Assembly (NCBI GenBank): GCA_008933765.1
Contig: WBUK01000001.1
Coordinates: 62,001 to 126,000 of the forward strand
DNA length: 64,000 bases
Source of the DNA: Ignavibacteriaceae bacterium
Lineage (GTDB): Bacteria; Bacteroidota; Ignavibacteria; Ignavibacteriales; Ignavibacteriaceae
Direction: 5' to 3'
This document shows positions 42,784 to 51,111 of this stretch, in pieces (the first letter of the stretch is position 1; every line of letters starts with the position of its first letter). The notes beneath the pieces are model-generated. The model saw nothing but the letters and a program-made list of their open reading frames with translations, made no database searches and was not told the DNA's origin. The position numbers and the translations under genes are program-made.

Positions 42784-43482
42784 ATGCTCGGCAATATTTT
42801 GATTATCGATAAAAATCAGGAAATTATTAACTCCTTCAAAGAAATGCTGGGCAAAGAAGGGTTCGCAACCATGGTTCATAACGATGGCTTCGTGGGGATT
42901 GACCATCTGAAAAATAAACCGAATCTGTTACTCATTGGCGTTAATTCACCAAATCTAAACGGTTTCGAAATTTGTAAAAAAATTAAATCTAACGAGAGAA
43001 CCGAACACCTCGCTGTTATTCTTTTTACCTCTGACCCTACCGAAAGCGACGAGGTTAATGCCTTTGAAGCCGGTGCCAACGATTTTGTTACTATCCCCAT
43101 TTCTGCAAAAAAACTGATCGCACGAATTAAAAACACTCTCCGCAATTCTGAAAAGCAACTGGCTAACGCTGCAAAGCTTGAGGTAATAATCAAACGGGGT
43201 CCTCTTGAAATTAACAAACGGAAATTTTCCGTCTTTATCGATTCTAAAGAAGAGACATTTCCCAAAAAAGAATTTGAACTTCTTGCATTTTTAGCCGACA
43301 AACCGGGCACCGTTTTCTCTCGGGAGGCTATTTTGAAAAATGTATGGGGTAAAGGCGTTTATGTGGTTGAAAGAACTATTGATGTGCATGTCCGCAGAAT
43401 CCGCAGGAAATTGGGGGAACACCACGAACTGATTGAAACAATTAAAGGCGTTGGTTACAGATTTAAAGAGATTGAAGAATAG
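42784..43482 (+). CDS. OmpR/PhoB-type response regulator with degenerate receiver
   Basis: A 232-residue regulator with an N-terminal receiver fold (about 1-120) and a C-terminal winged helix (about 135-230; PKKEFELLAFLADKPGTVFS, RTIDVHVRRIRRKLG, TIKGVGYRF). The receiver has lost its chemistry: the phospho-acceptor Asp is Gly52 (LLLIGVNSP for the usual LLLDxxMP), the acidic pair is reduced to Asp9 followed by Lys10, and the conserved Lys is Ile104 (FVTIPIS). It is therefore an atypical regulator unlikely to be controlled by phosphorylation. It sits between the oxidoreductase gene (1 base) and menF (1 base), so it may regulate this operon or a redox response. Confidence 0.9.
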   Translation: MLGNILIIDKNQEIINSFKEMLGKEGFATMVHNDGFVGIDHLKNKPNLLLIGVNSPNLNGFEICKKIKSNERTEHLAVILFTSDPTESDEVNAFEAGANDFVTIPISAKKLIARIKNTLRNSEKQLANAAKLEVIIKRGPLEINKRKFSVFIDSKEETFPKKEFELLAFLADKPGTVFSREAILKNVWGKGVYVVERTIDVHVRRIRRKLGEHHELIETIKGVGYRFKEIEE

Positions 43483-43483
43483 T

Positions 43484-44983
43484 TTGAACGAAGTATCAAC
43501 TACCTCTGCAGCACTTGATGGTGTAAACAGTTCAGTTTTTACACCTGAAGAAGGCACCATCGTTCCGGGTGCGCTTCTTGATTTACTTTCTGAAGAGATG
43601 TTCTATATCTGTTCTCCGTCCGAGAATTGGGAATATCTGGCTGTTGGTTCGGTGAAAGATTTTGTAGCGGAAGATTATTACGACCTTGCACAACTGACAA
43701 AAAAAACGAACGGCTTTCTTTTTAATCCACACCGAAATATGCAACATTTTCAAGGTGATGTGCTGCTGAAAAAAGATGTGTTACCTAATGGTGATGTGTT
43801 GCCGTATGAAGGTTTACTGCCAAAGAGTGATATACTTTCTCAGGAAAGTGTTGATTTGAACGGTGGTCGTAATACCGGGGAAAACGGAGGACAAAAGAAT
43901 GAAACAAATTGTGAACTGTTTGGGTACATTTCATTTCCTTTTGAAAGCAGTGAAGGGATTCCGTACGCCCGTTTTACTCTCCCAAAAATTATTATAAAAA
44001 CTGAGTCGGGCGTAACTACCGTTAAAATAAATTCACTTTCATCAGATACTCGCCCTCATAGTCAGATTTATGAGGATTTTCTCCGCTCAATTTCACAGGT
44101 TTTAATAACTTCTAAATCCGACGAATCAAAAATTGCGCAACCGGGCAGTTTCGTAAAACTTTTAGAGATTCAGGATGGTGAAAAAGATGATTTCACCGCC
44201 GGTATTAATGCCATTAAAGAGGCAATTTATACTAATCAAATAACCAAAGGGGTTATTTCCCGCGATAGAAAAATCAAATTTTCAGGTAAATTTAATTTCC
44301 ATTCCGCTGTTGAATCATTAAAAGCCAAGTATTCCGGTTGTGCAATTATTTTTACCAATTACCCGGGTAGAAATTTCATCGCCGTAACGCCAGAACGGCT
44401 TTTTAGTCTGCACGGCAACACAATTTCAACAGAAGCAGTTGCGGCAACTGTTCGATCTTCTGTCAATCTGAGTGAACAAATTCACAATGAAGAAGAACTT
44501 TTTGCCTCAGCGAAAGAGATAAATGAACACATTATTGTAAGGGATTATTTAGTTTCGCACCTGGATTCAGTAGCCGATAACATAACTTTTGAAGCCCAAC
44601 CTTCATTTAAACGGTTGGCGAATGTTACTCACTTAAAAACAGACATAACGGCTACCCTGAAGAAAGGGGCAAACTCAATTGAAATTAGCAGACTCCTCTT
44701 CCCAACCCCTGCACTCTGCGGAGAGCCGATGATTCAGGCTGCAAATCTCATTAATTCAATCGAAAAGAGAAAACGAAACCTTTACGGTGGCGTGCTCGGA
44801 TATATTAATGGTGAGGAAAGTGCAGAATTTTTCGTATCAATCAGGTGTGGGTTTATAGATAATAATGAAGCAACCCTTTTTGCAGGTTGCGGTATTGTGG
44901 AAGGCTCAGACCCCGATAGCGAGTACGAAGAAACAAATCTGAAATTTATACCTCTCACTTCCCTTTTCACCGATGAAAACTAA
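43484..44983 (+). CDS. menF: Isochorismate synthase
   Basis: A 499-residue chorismate-utilising enzyme that makes isochorismate for menaquinone. The C-terminal catalytic domain has the expected motifs: ITKGVISRDRKIKFSG, FIAVTPERLFSLHG, HLKTDITATLK, LFPTPALCGEP, and YGGVLGYINGEESAEFFVSIRCG with FAGCGIVEGSDPDSEYEET. The best start is TTG at 43484, one base after the regulator's stop; a longer reading from inside the regulator gene is unlikely. Residues about 85-145 are a low-complexity insertion with repeats such as GDVLLKKDVLPNGDVLPYEG, not typical for MenF. The stop region overlaps a decayed copy of the menD start. Confidence 0.9.
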   Translation: MNEVSTTSAALDGVNSSVFTPEEGTIVPGALLDLLSEEMFYICSPSENWEYLAVGSVKDFVAEDYYDLAQLTKKTNGFLFNPHRNMQHFQGDVLLKKDVLPNGDVLPYEGLLPKSDILSQESVDLNGGRNTGENGGQKNETNCELFGYISFPFESSEGIPYARFTLPKIIIKTESGVTTVKINSLSSDTRPHSQIYEDFLRSISQVLITSKSDESKIAQPGSFVKLLEIQDGEKDDFTAGINAIKEAIYTNQITKGVISRDRKIKFSGKFNFHSAVESLKAKYSGCAIIFTNYPGRNFIAVTPERLFSLHGNTISTEAVAATVRSSVNLSEQIHNEEELFASAKEINEHIIVRDYLVSHLDSVADNITFEAQPSFKRLANVTHLKTDITATLKKGANSIEISRLLFPTPALCGEPMIQAANLINSIEKRKRNLYGGVLGYINGEESAEFFVSIRCGFIDNNEATLFAGCGIVEGSDPDSEYEETNLKFIPLTSLFTDEN

Positions 44984-45068
44984 TTTTGACTTTTTCAGAT
45001 TTTTGACAGTTTTGTTCTTGGCGTGTAAATAGGCAGAAATGAAAACTAACCTTAATTATTTCAGATCA
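44973..45068 (+). repeat. Echo of the menD start at the menF stop
   Basis: A 30-base stretch from 44973 (ATGAAAACTAA...TTTCAGAT) agrees with the first 30 bases of menD from 45039 at 23 positions, period 66. Read in frame, copy one encodes MKTNFDFFRF, close to the MenD start MKTNLNYFRS. It overlaps the last codons of menF. Confidence 0.7.
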
Positions 45069-47114
45069 CGATTAATTGTCAGAACATTGATAAAGTTGGG
45101 GCTTGATAATGTCTGCATTTCACCCGGTTCCAGAAACACGCCGTTGACGATGGCTTTTGCCGCTGAAAAAGAGCTGAACAAACACCCAATAATTGATGAG
45201 AGGGCATCCGGTTTTTTCGCTCTTGGGCTTGCAAAATCAACGGGTAAACCGGTTGCAGTGGTCTGCACTTCGGGAACCGCGGTAGCGGAACTTTACCCGG
45301 CAATAATTGAAGCGCATAACTCGCGTCTTTCGCTGATTATATTAACTGCAGACAGACCTCCTTACCTAAGAAACTCAGGTTCTAACCAAACCATCAATCA
45401 GAACCAAATTTACGCTGCAAACTGCGACCATTATTTCGATTTAGGGCTTCCGGAGAACTCCGAAGAAGCGTTTGTAAATACTATAAAAGTTACTGCCTCA
45501 ATCTGGGAAAACTCAATCCACCCGTACAACGGGCCCGTTCATGTGAACATTCCGTTTGAAAAACCGTTGGAACCCGGTTCAGTTGATACTGAGATTAACG
45601 AAGAAATACTGCGGCGATTAAAAGAAAGAATTGACGGGTTTCCCGGCGCACCTTTTCCTCGTGAATTTAGCAAAAATATTAATTTATTGATTGGTTCAGA
45701 AGAAAATGTATTAGTGGTTCTGGGAAATGCAGCCTATTCGGCAGAGTTTATTAAAAAGTGCGCACAATTTTCCGATAAATTCAAAATCCCCGTTTGTGTG
45801 GAAGCACCATGGAAACTGCCGGGACTTTCTAACCAACCTTTTGTCAGAAATTTTGGCAATCTGTTGCTTTCGAAAAATTTTAAAAAAATGCTCGATTTCG
45901 ATAAAATAATCGTGTTTGGAAGAAATTTTACTTCGAAAAACATTGAGAGATTTTTCAGCCGGTGGAATAAAGCGCTTATAAACATCAGCGTTAAGGGCGA
46001 GGGCTTGGGCAAACCCGCTGATAATAAGCTGACTGTTCAAATCAACGATATGGATGCAATCAACTCACTTCTCAGTTCTGAAACCGGGTTTGCACACAGA
46101 AGAACCGCCTCTTACCAATTCATAAAAAAAATTGACAAAGTATTCTCAGATTTTCAGAAGGAATCGTTCAAAGAGTTATCGATTAATTCCGAAGTTGAGC
46201 TTACTGCCGGAATTGCACAACTTCTGCAGGATAAAGAAGATATCCCCGTTTTCTTCTCTAACAGTCTTCCTGTAAGAGATTTTGACTATGTGCGCGAGCT
46301 TTTCAGAAACAGGGTGTTTGTTAACCGCGGGGCAAGCGGAATTGATGGGATAATTGCAACTGCTGCCGGTGTGTCAACCGGTTTTCAACTGCCGACCGTT
46401 CTCGTGATTGGTGATTTAGCTTTCCACTACGATAACAACTCACTGCAGTTGGTGGCGGGGAAGAAAATACCGTTATTAATCTTACTTATTAACAACGGAG
46501 GCGGAAGCATTTTTGAGTACCTTCCCGTTTTTGATGAAGTGTTGGGTGAAACTTCCGGGGGAAATCCTCGAGGTGAGGAAAAAAGCATCGCCCATTTATC
46601 GGTTGAAAAAACCACTGCAGAGGAATTTATCGGGAAAAACACTGCGGATGAAACGGTCCGAAAAAACACTGCGGATGAAACAGGGGGAAAAAATCCGGCT
46701 GAAAAGAAACTAAGCAACGAAAAGTTTGAAGAAAAAAACGGCAAAAACAGCCCCGAAAAAGATTGTTTTTCAGGTGAGGAACTTAACCGGACAGACGACT
46801 TCAAAACCTTCTTTAAAACTGATACAGGACTTGATTTTCAAAAAATTGCGGCAGCTTATGGTATCAAACAGAGGGAAATTAAATCGGAAAAAGACCTTTC
46901 TGAGGCTTTCACACAATTTTTTGATTCACCTGAACCTACACTCATAGAAGTTAAATTCGATTCCGTTGCTTCAAGAAGAAGGAAAGATGCCCTGAAAGAA
47001 GGCATCATTTCCTCCGTCAACAATTCTTTATCAGATTTTGATAAATATTTAGCAACTGAACAAAACCAACAAATTCAGGAACCGGATGACTATTTGCGAA
47101 ATCGCACCCGCTAA
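45039..47114 (+). CDS. menD: 2-succinyl-5-enolpyruvyl-6-hydroxy-3-cyclohexene-1-carboxylate synthase
   Basis: The thiamine diphosphate enzyme that adds a succinyl group to isochorismate in menaquinone synthesis. N-terminal motifs are clear: VCISPGSRNTPLTMAF, DERASGFFALGLAKSTGKPV, TSGTAVAELYPAIIEA and LTADRPPYLRNSGSNQTINQ; the TPP motif region is VLVIGDLAFHYDNNSL...LLINNGGGSIFEYLP. At 691 residues it is about 130 longer than usual. The excess is a low-complexity insertion (about residues 500-590, with KNTADETVRKNTADET repeats) between the NNGGG loop and the DFQKIAAAYGI helix, and a C-terminal tail of 27 residues encoded in a duplicated segment of the convergent neighbour. Both look recently acquired. 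Confidence 0.93.
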   Translation: MKTNLNYFRSRLIVRTLIKLGLDNVCISPGSRNTPLTMAFAAEKELNKHPIIDERASGFFALGLAKSTGKPVAVVCTSGTAVAELYPAIIEAHNSRLSLIILTADRPPYLRNSGSNQTINQNQIYAANCDHYFDLGLPENSEEAFVNTIKVTASIWENSIHPYNGPVHVNIPFEKPLEPGSVDTEINEEILRRLKERIDGFPGAPFPREFSKNINLLIGSEENVLVVLGNAAYSAEFIKKCAQFSDKFKIPVCVEAPWKLPGLSNQPFVRNFGNLLLSKNFKKMLDFDKIIVFGRNFTSKNIERFFSRWNKALINISVKGEGLGKPADNKLTVQINDMDAINSLLSSETGFAHRRTASYQFIKKIDKVFSDFQKESFKELSINSEVELTAGIAQLLQDKEDIPVFFSNSLPVRDFDYVRELFRNRVFVNRGASGIDGIIATAAGVSTGFQLPTVLVIGDLAFHYDNNSLQLVAGKKIPLLILLINNGGGSIFEYLPVFDEVLGETSGGNPRGEEKSIAHLSVEKTTAEEFIGKNTADETVRKNTADETGGKNPAEKKLSNEKFEEKNGKNSPEKDCFSGEELNRTDDFKTFFKTDTGLDFQKIAAAYGIKQREIKSEKDLSEAFTQFFDSPEPTLIEVKFDSVASRRRKDALKEGIISSVNNSLSDFDKYLATEQNQQIQEPDDYLRNRTR
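46540..46800 (+). repeat. Low-complexity insertion with 27-bp repeats in menD
   Basis: An approximately 260-base insert in menD encodes charged, flexible sequence. Within it, nine-residue units KNTADETVR, KNTADETGG and KNPAEKKLS repeat with a 27-base period. Confidence 0.7.
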
Positions 47115-47202
47115 CTCTCAGATTTTGATAAATATTTTATATCTGTAGAGAACCCACAAAATCAGGAACCAAAAAACTATATACGAAATCGCATACGCCA
47201 AC
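47031..47202. repeat. 85-bp direct repeat spanning the menD/acetyltransferase junction
   Basis: Bases 47031-47115 and 47118-47202 align without gaps and agree at 67 of 85 positions (period 87). Copy two is the native 3' end of the minus-strand acetyltransferase-like gene. Copy one encodes the last 27 residues of MenD on the plus strand; its minus-strand reading resembles the neighbour's C-terminus (AISQIVIRFL, then a stop, then IFIKI). Confidence 0.88.
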
Positions 47203-48239
47203 GAGGCGTTCAATGGATCAAAGTACGGCACGAAAAAGGTCTGGTACAAATATCCCTGTACAGAAATTTCCTTCCCATCCGCTCCGGTTACCTTAATTAT
47301 CCCCATAAATTTCGCCATCATTCCTGAGCCTGCAAAAACTGCTATTGCGTTCATTCCGTAGATTATAAAAGGTTTTGCCCACTTTTTATGGCCCTGAACA
47401 TCAGCAATCCAATAGCAAAATGCGAAGAAAATAAGCGCAAGTCCTGATGTATAAACAACATAAGAACTTGTCCAAATCGATTTATTCATCGGAAAAAAGA
47501 TACTCCAAAACTCACCGACCACAACGAAGAAGGCACCCGCACTGAAAATCCAGGCGGCTTTTTCGGCTTCACTTCGTTGCGTGCGCAGGAAGTGCCCAAG
47601 CAACACACCACTTAAGCAGGTGGCAATTGCAGGAAGTGTTGAGAGTACTCCTTCAGGGTCCCAGGTTTTAGATTGTGCCCACATGTGCCCGTCTAAAAGC
47701 AACCGATCCAACCATGCGGCTAAATTCGTTTCTTTCTCTAAGTTTGCGTATCCAACGCCCGGAACCGGAATCAGTGTCATCATCAGCCAGTAAGCAATCA
47801 AAAAGCCGGCTGTAAGGTATATCTGTGTTTTCATCGAAGTTTTTAAGAAAATCAGCGATGTAAAGAAGTAAACCACTGCAATCCTTTGAAGCACACCCGG
47901 TATTCTAACCGTTTCAAATTTAAAATATGGTATAATTACCATTAAAAACCCGACCAGAAAGATCAACACCGCACGACGGAATATGTTCAAAATCAGTTTA
48001 CCCTGATCATCTCCCCTTTCTTTTCGCTTTGTTAGCGAAAGCGTTATCGCTACGCCGACAATAAACAGGAAAAAAGGAAATATCCAGTCTGTTGGTGTAC
48101 AACCGTGCCATTCTGCATGTTTTAAAGGCGGATAAATTGTGCTCCAGCTTCCCGGATTGTTCACTAAAATCATCCCTGCGATGGTGATGCCTCTGAAGAT
48201 ATCAAGAGAGACAAGTCTGCTGCTTTTTTTCTCTTCCAT
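47118..48239 (-). CDS. DUF5009 / heparan-alpha-glucosaminide N-acetyltransferase-like membrane protein
   Basis: A 373-residue polytopic membrane protein of the COG4299/NagX type, related to lysosomal HGSNAT. It starts with the family signature RLVSLDIFRGITIAGMILVNNPGSWS and HAEWHGCTPTDWIFPFFLFIVG, followed by about ten transmembrane helices, ending YRYKIFIKI. These proteins are thought to transfer acetyl groups across the membrane to amino sugars; activity is not proven for bacterial members. A role in recycling of wall or polysaccharide sugars would match the nearby glycosidase genes. The gene converges on menD with 3 bases between stops, and its 3' end is the source of an 85-base repeat. 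Confidence 0.87.
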   Translation of the reverse strand: MEEKKSSRLVSLDIFRGITIAGMILVNNPGSWSTIYPPLKHAEWHGCTPTDWIFPFFLFIVGVAITLSLTKRKERGDDQGKLILNIFRRAVLIFLVGFLMVIIPYFKFETVRIPGVLQRIAVVYFFTSLIFLKTSMKTQIYLTAGFLIAYWLMMTLIPVPGVGYANLEKETNLAAWLDRLLLDGHMWAQSKTWDPEGVLSTLPAIATCLSGVLLGHFLRTQRSEAEKAAWIFSAGAFFVVVGEFWSIFFPMNKSIWTSSYVVYTSGLALIFFAFCYWIADVQGHKKWAKPFIIYGMNAIAVFAGSGMMAKFMGIIKVTGADGKEISVQGYLYQTFFVPYFDPLNASLAYAISYIVFWFLILWVLYRYKIFIKI

Positions 48240-48255
48240 AATTATCCCGGATTGA

Positions 48256-48285
48256 TTGAAATATGCTAAAGATTCTGCATATTTG
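48256..48285 (+). promoter_or_regulatory. Putative promoter of the YqaA-like gene
   Basis: TTG at 48256-48258 and CATATTTG at 48278-48285 are 19 bases apart and match TTG-N19-TAnnTTTG at all but one position. Predicted leader about 23 bases. Confidence 0.4.
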
Positions 48286-48314
48286 AAGTTTGTTTTTTAA
48301 TAATTAATTACTGA

Positions 48315-48929
48315 ATGAAATACCTTAGAAAACTTTACGACTGGGTACTCCACTGGGCAGAAACGCCTTACGGATCAATAGCTCTTTTTTTAATAGCCTT
48401 TGCAGAATCATCTTTTTTCCCAATTCCACCTGATGCTTTGTTAATTGCCTTAGTTCTCGGGTCAAAAACAAAAGCTTTCAGATTTGCGACCAACTGCACT
48501 GTTGGGTCTTTGCTCGGTGGAATTGCCGGTTACTTGATCGGTCATTTTGTGTGGTGGTCCGGTCCCGGTGAGTTCTCAAATGTTGCTAACTTTTTCTTCG
48601 GGTATATCCCAAGTTTTACGCACGAACTTTTCTACCGGATTCAGGCAATGTTCGAAGAATATAATTTTTGGATCATCTTCACTGCCGGTTTCACACCAAT
48701 CCCCTATAAAGTTTTCACCATTTCCGCAGGAGCATTCGATGTAAGTTTCGTTATGTTTCTTATTGCTTCGGTTGTCAGCCGCGGTGCAAGGTTCTTTCTG
48801 GTTGCTGCCTTACTCTGGAAATATGGCGAAGCAATCAAACAAATTATCGATAAATATTTTGACTGGCTCGCTTTAGCCTTCACCGTACTGCTTATTGGCG
48901 GATTTGTTGTAATTAAGTTCGCAATTTAA
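48315..48929 (+). CDS. YqaA/DedA-type membrane protein (VTT domain)
   Basis: A 204-residue membrane protein with the SNARE-associated/VTT domain. The characteristic ESSFFPIPPDALLIALVLG re-entrant region near residue 30, CTVGSLLGGIAGYLIGHF, and the later FTAGFTPIPYKVFTISAGAF are visible, with four to five hydrophobic helices. Relatives of the DedA superfamily act in membrane lipid homeostasis or undecaprenyl-phosphate recycling; the YqaA branch is uncharacterised. Its promoter region is shared with the divergent acetyltransferase-like gene, and its stop faces the GHL10 gene. Confidence 0.87.
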   Translation: MKYLRKLYDWVLHWAETPYGSIALFLIAFAESSFFPIPPDALLIALVLGSKTKAFRFATNCTVGSLLGGIAGYLIGHFVWWSGPGEFSNVANFFFGYIPSFTHELFYRIQAMFEEYNFWIIFTAGFTPIPYKVFTISAGAFDVSFVMFLIASVVSRGARFFLVAALLWKYGEAIKQIIDKYFDWLALAFTVLLIGGFVVIKFAI

Positions 48930-48965
48930 CACAATTTTATCAAAACTTTATTGCAACAAAGCGAA

Positions 48966-49016
48966 GTTATTTCAGCAAAATATTGCGACGGCTATCTCTT
49001 GGTTATTTAAGCAAAA
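48966..49016. repeat. 15-bp direct repeat around the GHL10 gene stop codon
   Basis: GTTATTTCAGCAAAA (48966-48980) and GTTATTTAAGCAAAA (49002-49016) differ at one base, period 36. The second copy contains the last codons and stop (read on the minus strand as TTTTGCTTAAATAAC). Confidence 0.65.
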
Positions 49017-51111
49017 CCATTTTGCGGGTAAGCCTCACCTTGCCCGCTTCCAACGAATAGAAATAAACACCGCTCGCCAACTGATACGCACCTGCGTCAA
49101 ACTCGATGGAGTAGCTTCCGGCTTGTTTCGTTTCGTTCAACAGAGTTGCAATTTCTCTCCCTGTAATGTCGTAAATTTTCAGCTTAACCGCTTCAGTCTC
49201 CGGAATTGAAAAACTGATAACTGTTGAGGGGTTAAATGGATTTGGAAAATTTTGCGACAGTTCAAAATTCAAAGGAATTTCATCAGCAACAATGCAGTCA
49301 CGCTGAACAGAAGTAATCACCACATCCGGCGAAAGATCACGGTTAAGTAACAGCATGGCGGCATCTGCAACAACATATTTCCCATATTCTGCCAGTGTGT
49401 TATCTAATTTCAAGACCGATTTTTTACCCGGTGTCAGATAAACATCCCCCAACTTAACCCACGATTTATTCCCTACATTCCGCTGGCTGAACACGACGGT
49501 TGTATCACCCAATTCGCCGGTAATCGTATATCTTGCGCTGTCCGTAAACGCAAAATTCGGAATAAAAAACGCGTAAACACCATACCAGGCAGGGTGTTCA
49601 ATATCAAACAACCACTCGAAAGAAGCGTATGAAGTATCCCTGGTCCAGTAAATTTTGGGCTTAAACCCCAGCACGCTCGCCTGGCTCCACCCACCTGTGC
49701 GCACCGTATGTGTAGTGCTGTCTTCGTTAATCACAAATCCTTTCGGACGCCAAAGGTTATCACCTCTGTAAGGAAGTGTTGCCGGGGTCTCATAAATTTT
49801 TCTTAAGGTATCACCCAACCGGTTATTGTTTTCTCTCAAGGCTTCGTAAAAGAAGAGGCTTTCCCCCATCACATTTCTTTTTCTGTTTTCGGCAATAGAT
49901 TCACGCAGCAATTGAGGGGTCATAACATAACCACCCGATTTACCAAGCACACCGGCAAAAAGTTTATCTCTTCCAACTTCCGGTGTGTTGTTAATGGTGC
50001 TGTTCAACTCGTTTATATAAGATGTGATATCCCGCCGGTATATTTGCGGAATAAAGTTATCAGGCAATCCCCGTTCTAACCAGGTTTTGGAATCCTGAAG
50101 GTAATTGTCTAAACTCCAGGGATAAACACTCGGCGCTACTGAAAGAATGTAATTATCGCTTCTCACTTTAACACTGTCCCGCCACCTCGCAAGGAAGTCA
50201 CTCAGTTTATCAGCGCGCCATTTCTTCCAGTATTGGTCGTAGTAGTTTGGTGAAGGGTCGGCTCCGTCGTGTTCCGATTTATAGATGGCAACGGTAACGC
50301 TGTCATACCCTCCTTCAATCGGCATCGCGGGCAGACGGTCATCCCCCTGCACCCCGTCAACTTCATAGTTATCCAGCACTTCTGTGGTAAGCGCAATCAG
50401 AAAATCCTGAACCTCGGGGTTTGTTCCCGCCAGCCAATCAAAACCATTTTTAACGAGCAGTTCCCCTTGTGCGTTTTTCCCTGCCCACTCCGGTTTCGCA
50501 GCAATAATATGCCCACCGTTTAGTGAGTAACTGGAAGAGAATCCAAATTCGAACCAGGGAATAACTTCAATTCCGTTTCTGTGCGCCTCGATAATCAGTT
50601 TTTTCAGTGGATCCCGCCCTGCAAAAGCCGGAATTATCGGCTTGCTGAACAGTGAATCCATTACCCTGCTCGGGTACATCGTATAACCTTTGTTCCAAAC
50701 GACGGGGAAAACAACATTAATCCCGATATCTGCCAGGAAGTCCATAGATTCGGCAATTTTTTCGTCACTAAACAGAACATCACTATCCACATTTGTTATC
50801 CAAACGGCACGCATTTCTTTCAGTTGCTGCGCACTTGTTAATGATGAAAAAATTGCGACAAAAAGAAAAACCTGAAAAAGGCTACGGGGAAGTGAAGTGC
50901 AGGGGGGTGCAAAACGCTTATGTGCCGGAAAGCCAACATTGTCGCAGGTACGAGTTTCATGCTTCTGCCCATGCTCAAAACGCTTATGTGCATGATAAAC
51001 CTTAAGGGCAGAAAAAACCGTATGGGCAATAAACGCCAAAATGGTCAGAAAAAATAAAATTATTGAAAAACTTAAATGTGCAGGTAAAACCATTATTGTC
51101 AGAAAAATCAA
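49003..51111 (-). CDS. GHL10 family glycoside hydrolase-like protein with type IX sorting domain
   Basis: A 702-residue secreted protein. The catalytic-type region (about 95-430) belongs to the GHL10/YngK family (COG1649): MRAVWITNVDSDVLF, VFPVVWNKGYTMYPS, IPWFEFGF, VDGVQGDDRLPAMP with likely acidic active-site residues, and NFIPQIYRRDI. A beta domain (about 440-610) and a C-terminal sorting domain (QNFPNPFNPSTVISF, YDITGREIATLLNETKQAGS, ending MVLLK) follow. The N-terminus is odd: the only possible ATGs lie far upstream, giving about 90 residues with two hydrophobic segments, the second (FQVFLFVAIFSSLTSAQQ) looking like the true signal peptide. In-frame duplications in this stretch may have displaced the original start. 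Adjacent paralogue upstream. Confidence 0.83.
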   Translation of the reverse strand: MIFLTIMVLPAHLSFSIILFFLTILAFIAHTVFSALKVYHAHKRFEHGQKHETRTCDNVGFPAHKRFAPPCTSLPRSLFQVFLFVAIFSSLTSAQQLKEMRAVWITNVDSDVLFSDEKIAESMDFLADIGINVVFPVVWNKGYTMYPSRVMDSLFSKPIIPAFAGRDPLKKLIIEAHRNGIEVIPWFEFGFSSSYSLNGGHIIAAKPEWAGKNAQGELLVKNGFDWLAGTNPEVQDFLIALTTEVLDNYEVDGVQGDDRLPAMPIEGGYDSVTVAIYKSEHDGADPSPNYYDQYWKKWRADKLSDFLARWRDSVKVRSDNYILSVAPSVYPWSLDNYLQDSKTWLERGLPDNFIPQIYRRDITSYINELNSTINNTPEVGRDKLFAGVLGKSGGYVMTPQLLRESIAENRKRNVMGESLFFYEALRENNNRLGDTLRKIYETPATLPYRGDNLWRPKGFVINEDSTTHTVRTGGWSQASVLGFKPKIYWTRDTSYASFEWLFDIEHPAWYGVYAFFIPNFAFTDSARYTITGELGDTTVVFSQRNVGNKSWVKLGDVYLTPGKKSVLKLDNTLAEYGKYVVADAAMLLLNRDLSPDVVITSVQRDCIVADEIPLNFELSQNFPNPFNPSTVISFSIPETEAVKLKIYDITGREIATLLNETKQAGSYSIEFDAGAYQLASGVYFYSLEAGKVRLTRKMVLLK
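50910..50991. repeat. 16-bp exact direct repeat in the GHL10 gene N-terminal region
   Basis: CAAAACGCTTATGTGC occurs at 50910-50925 and 50976-50991, identical, period 66 (22 codons). On the minus strand it encodes AHKRF in both copies. Confidence 0.8.
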
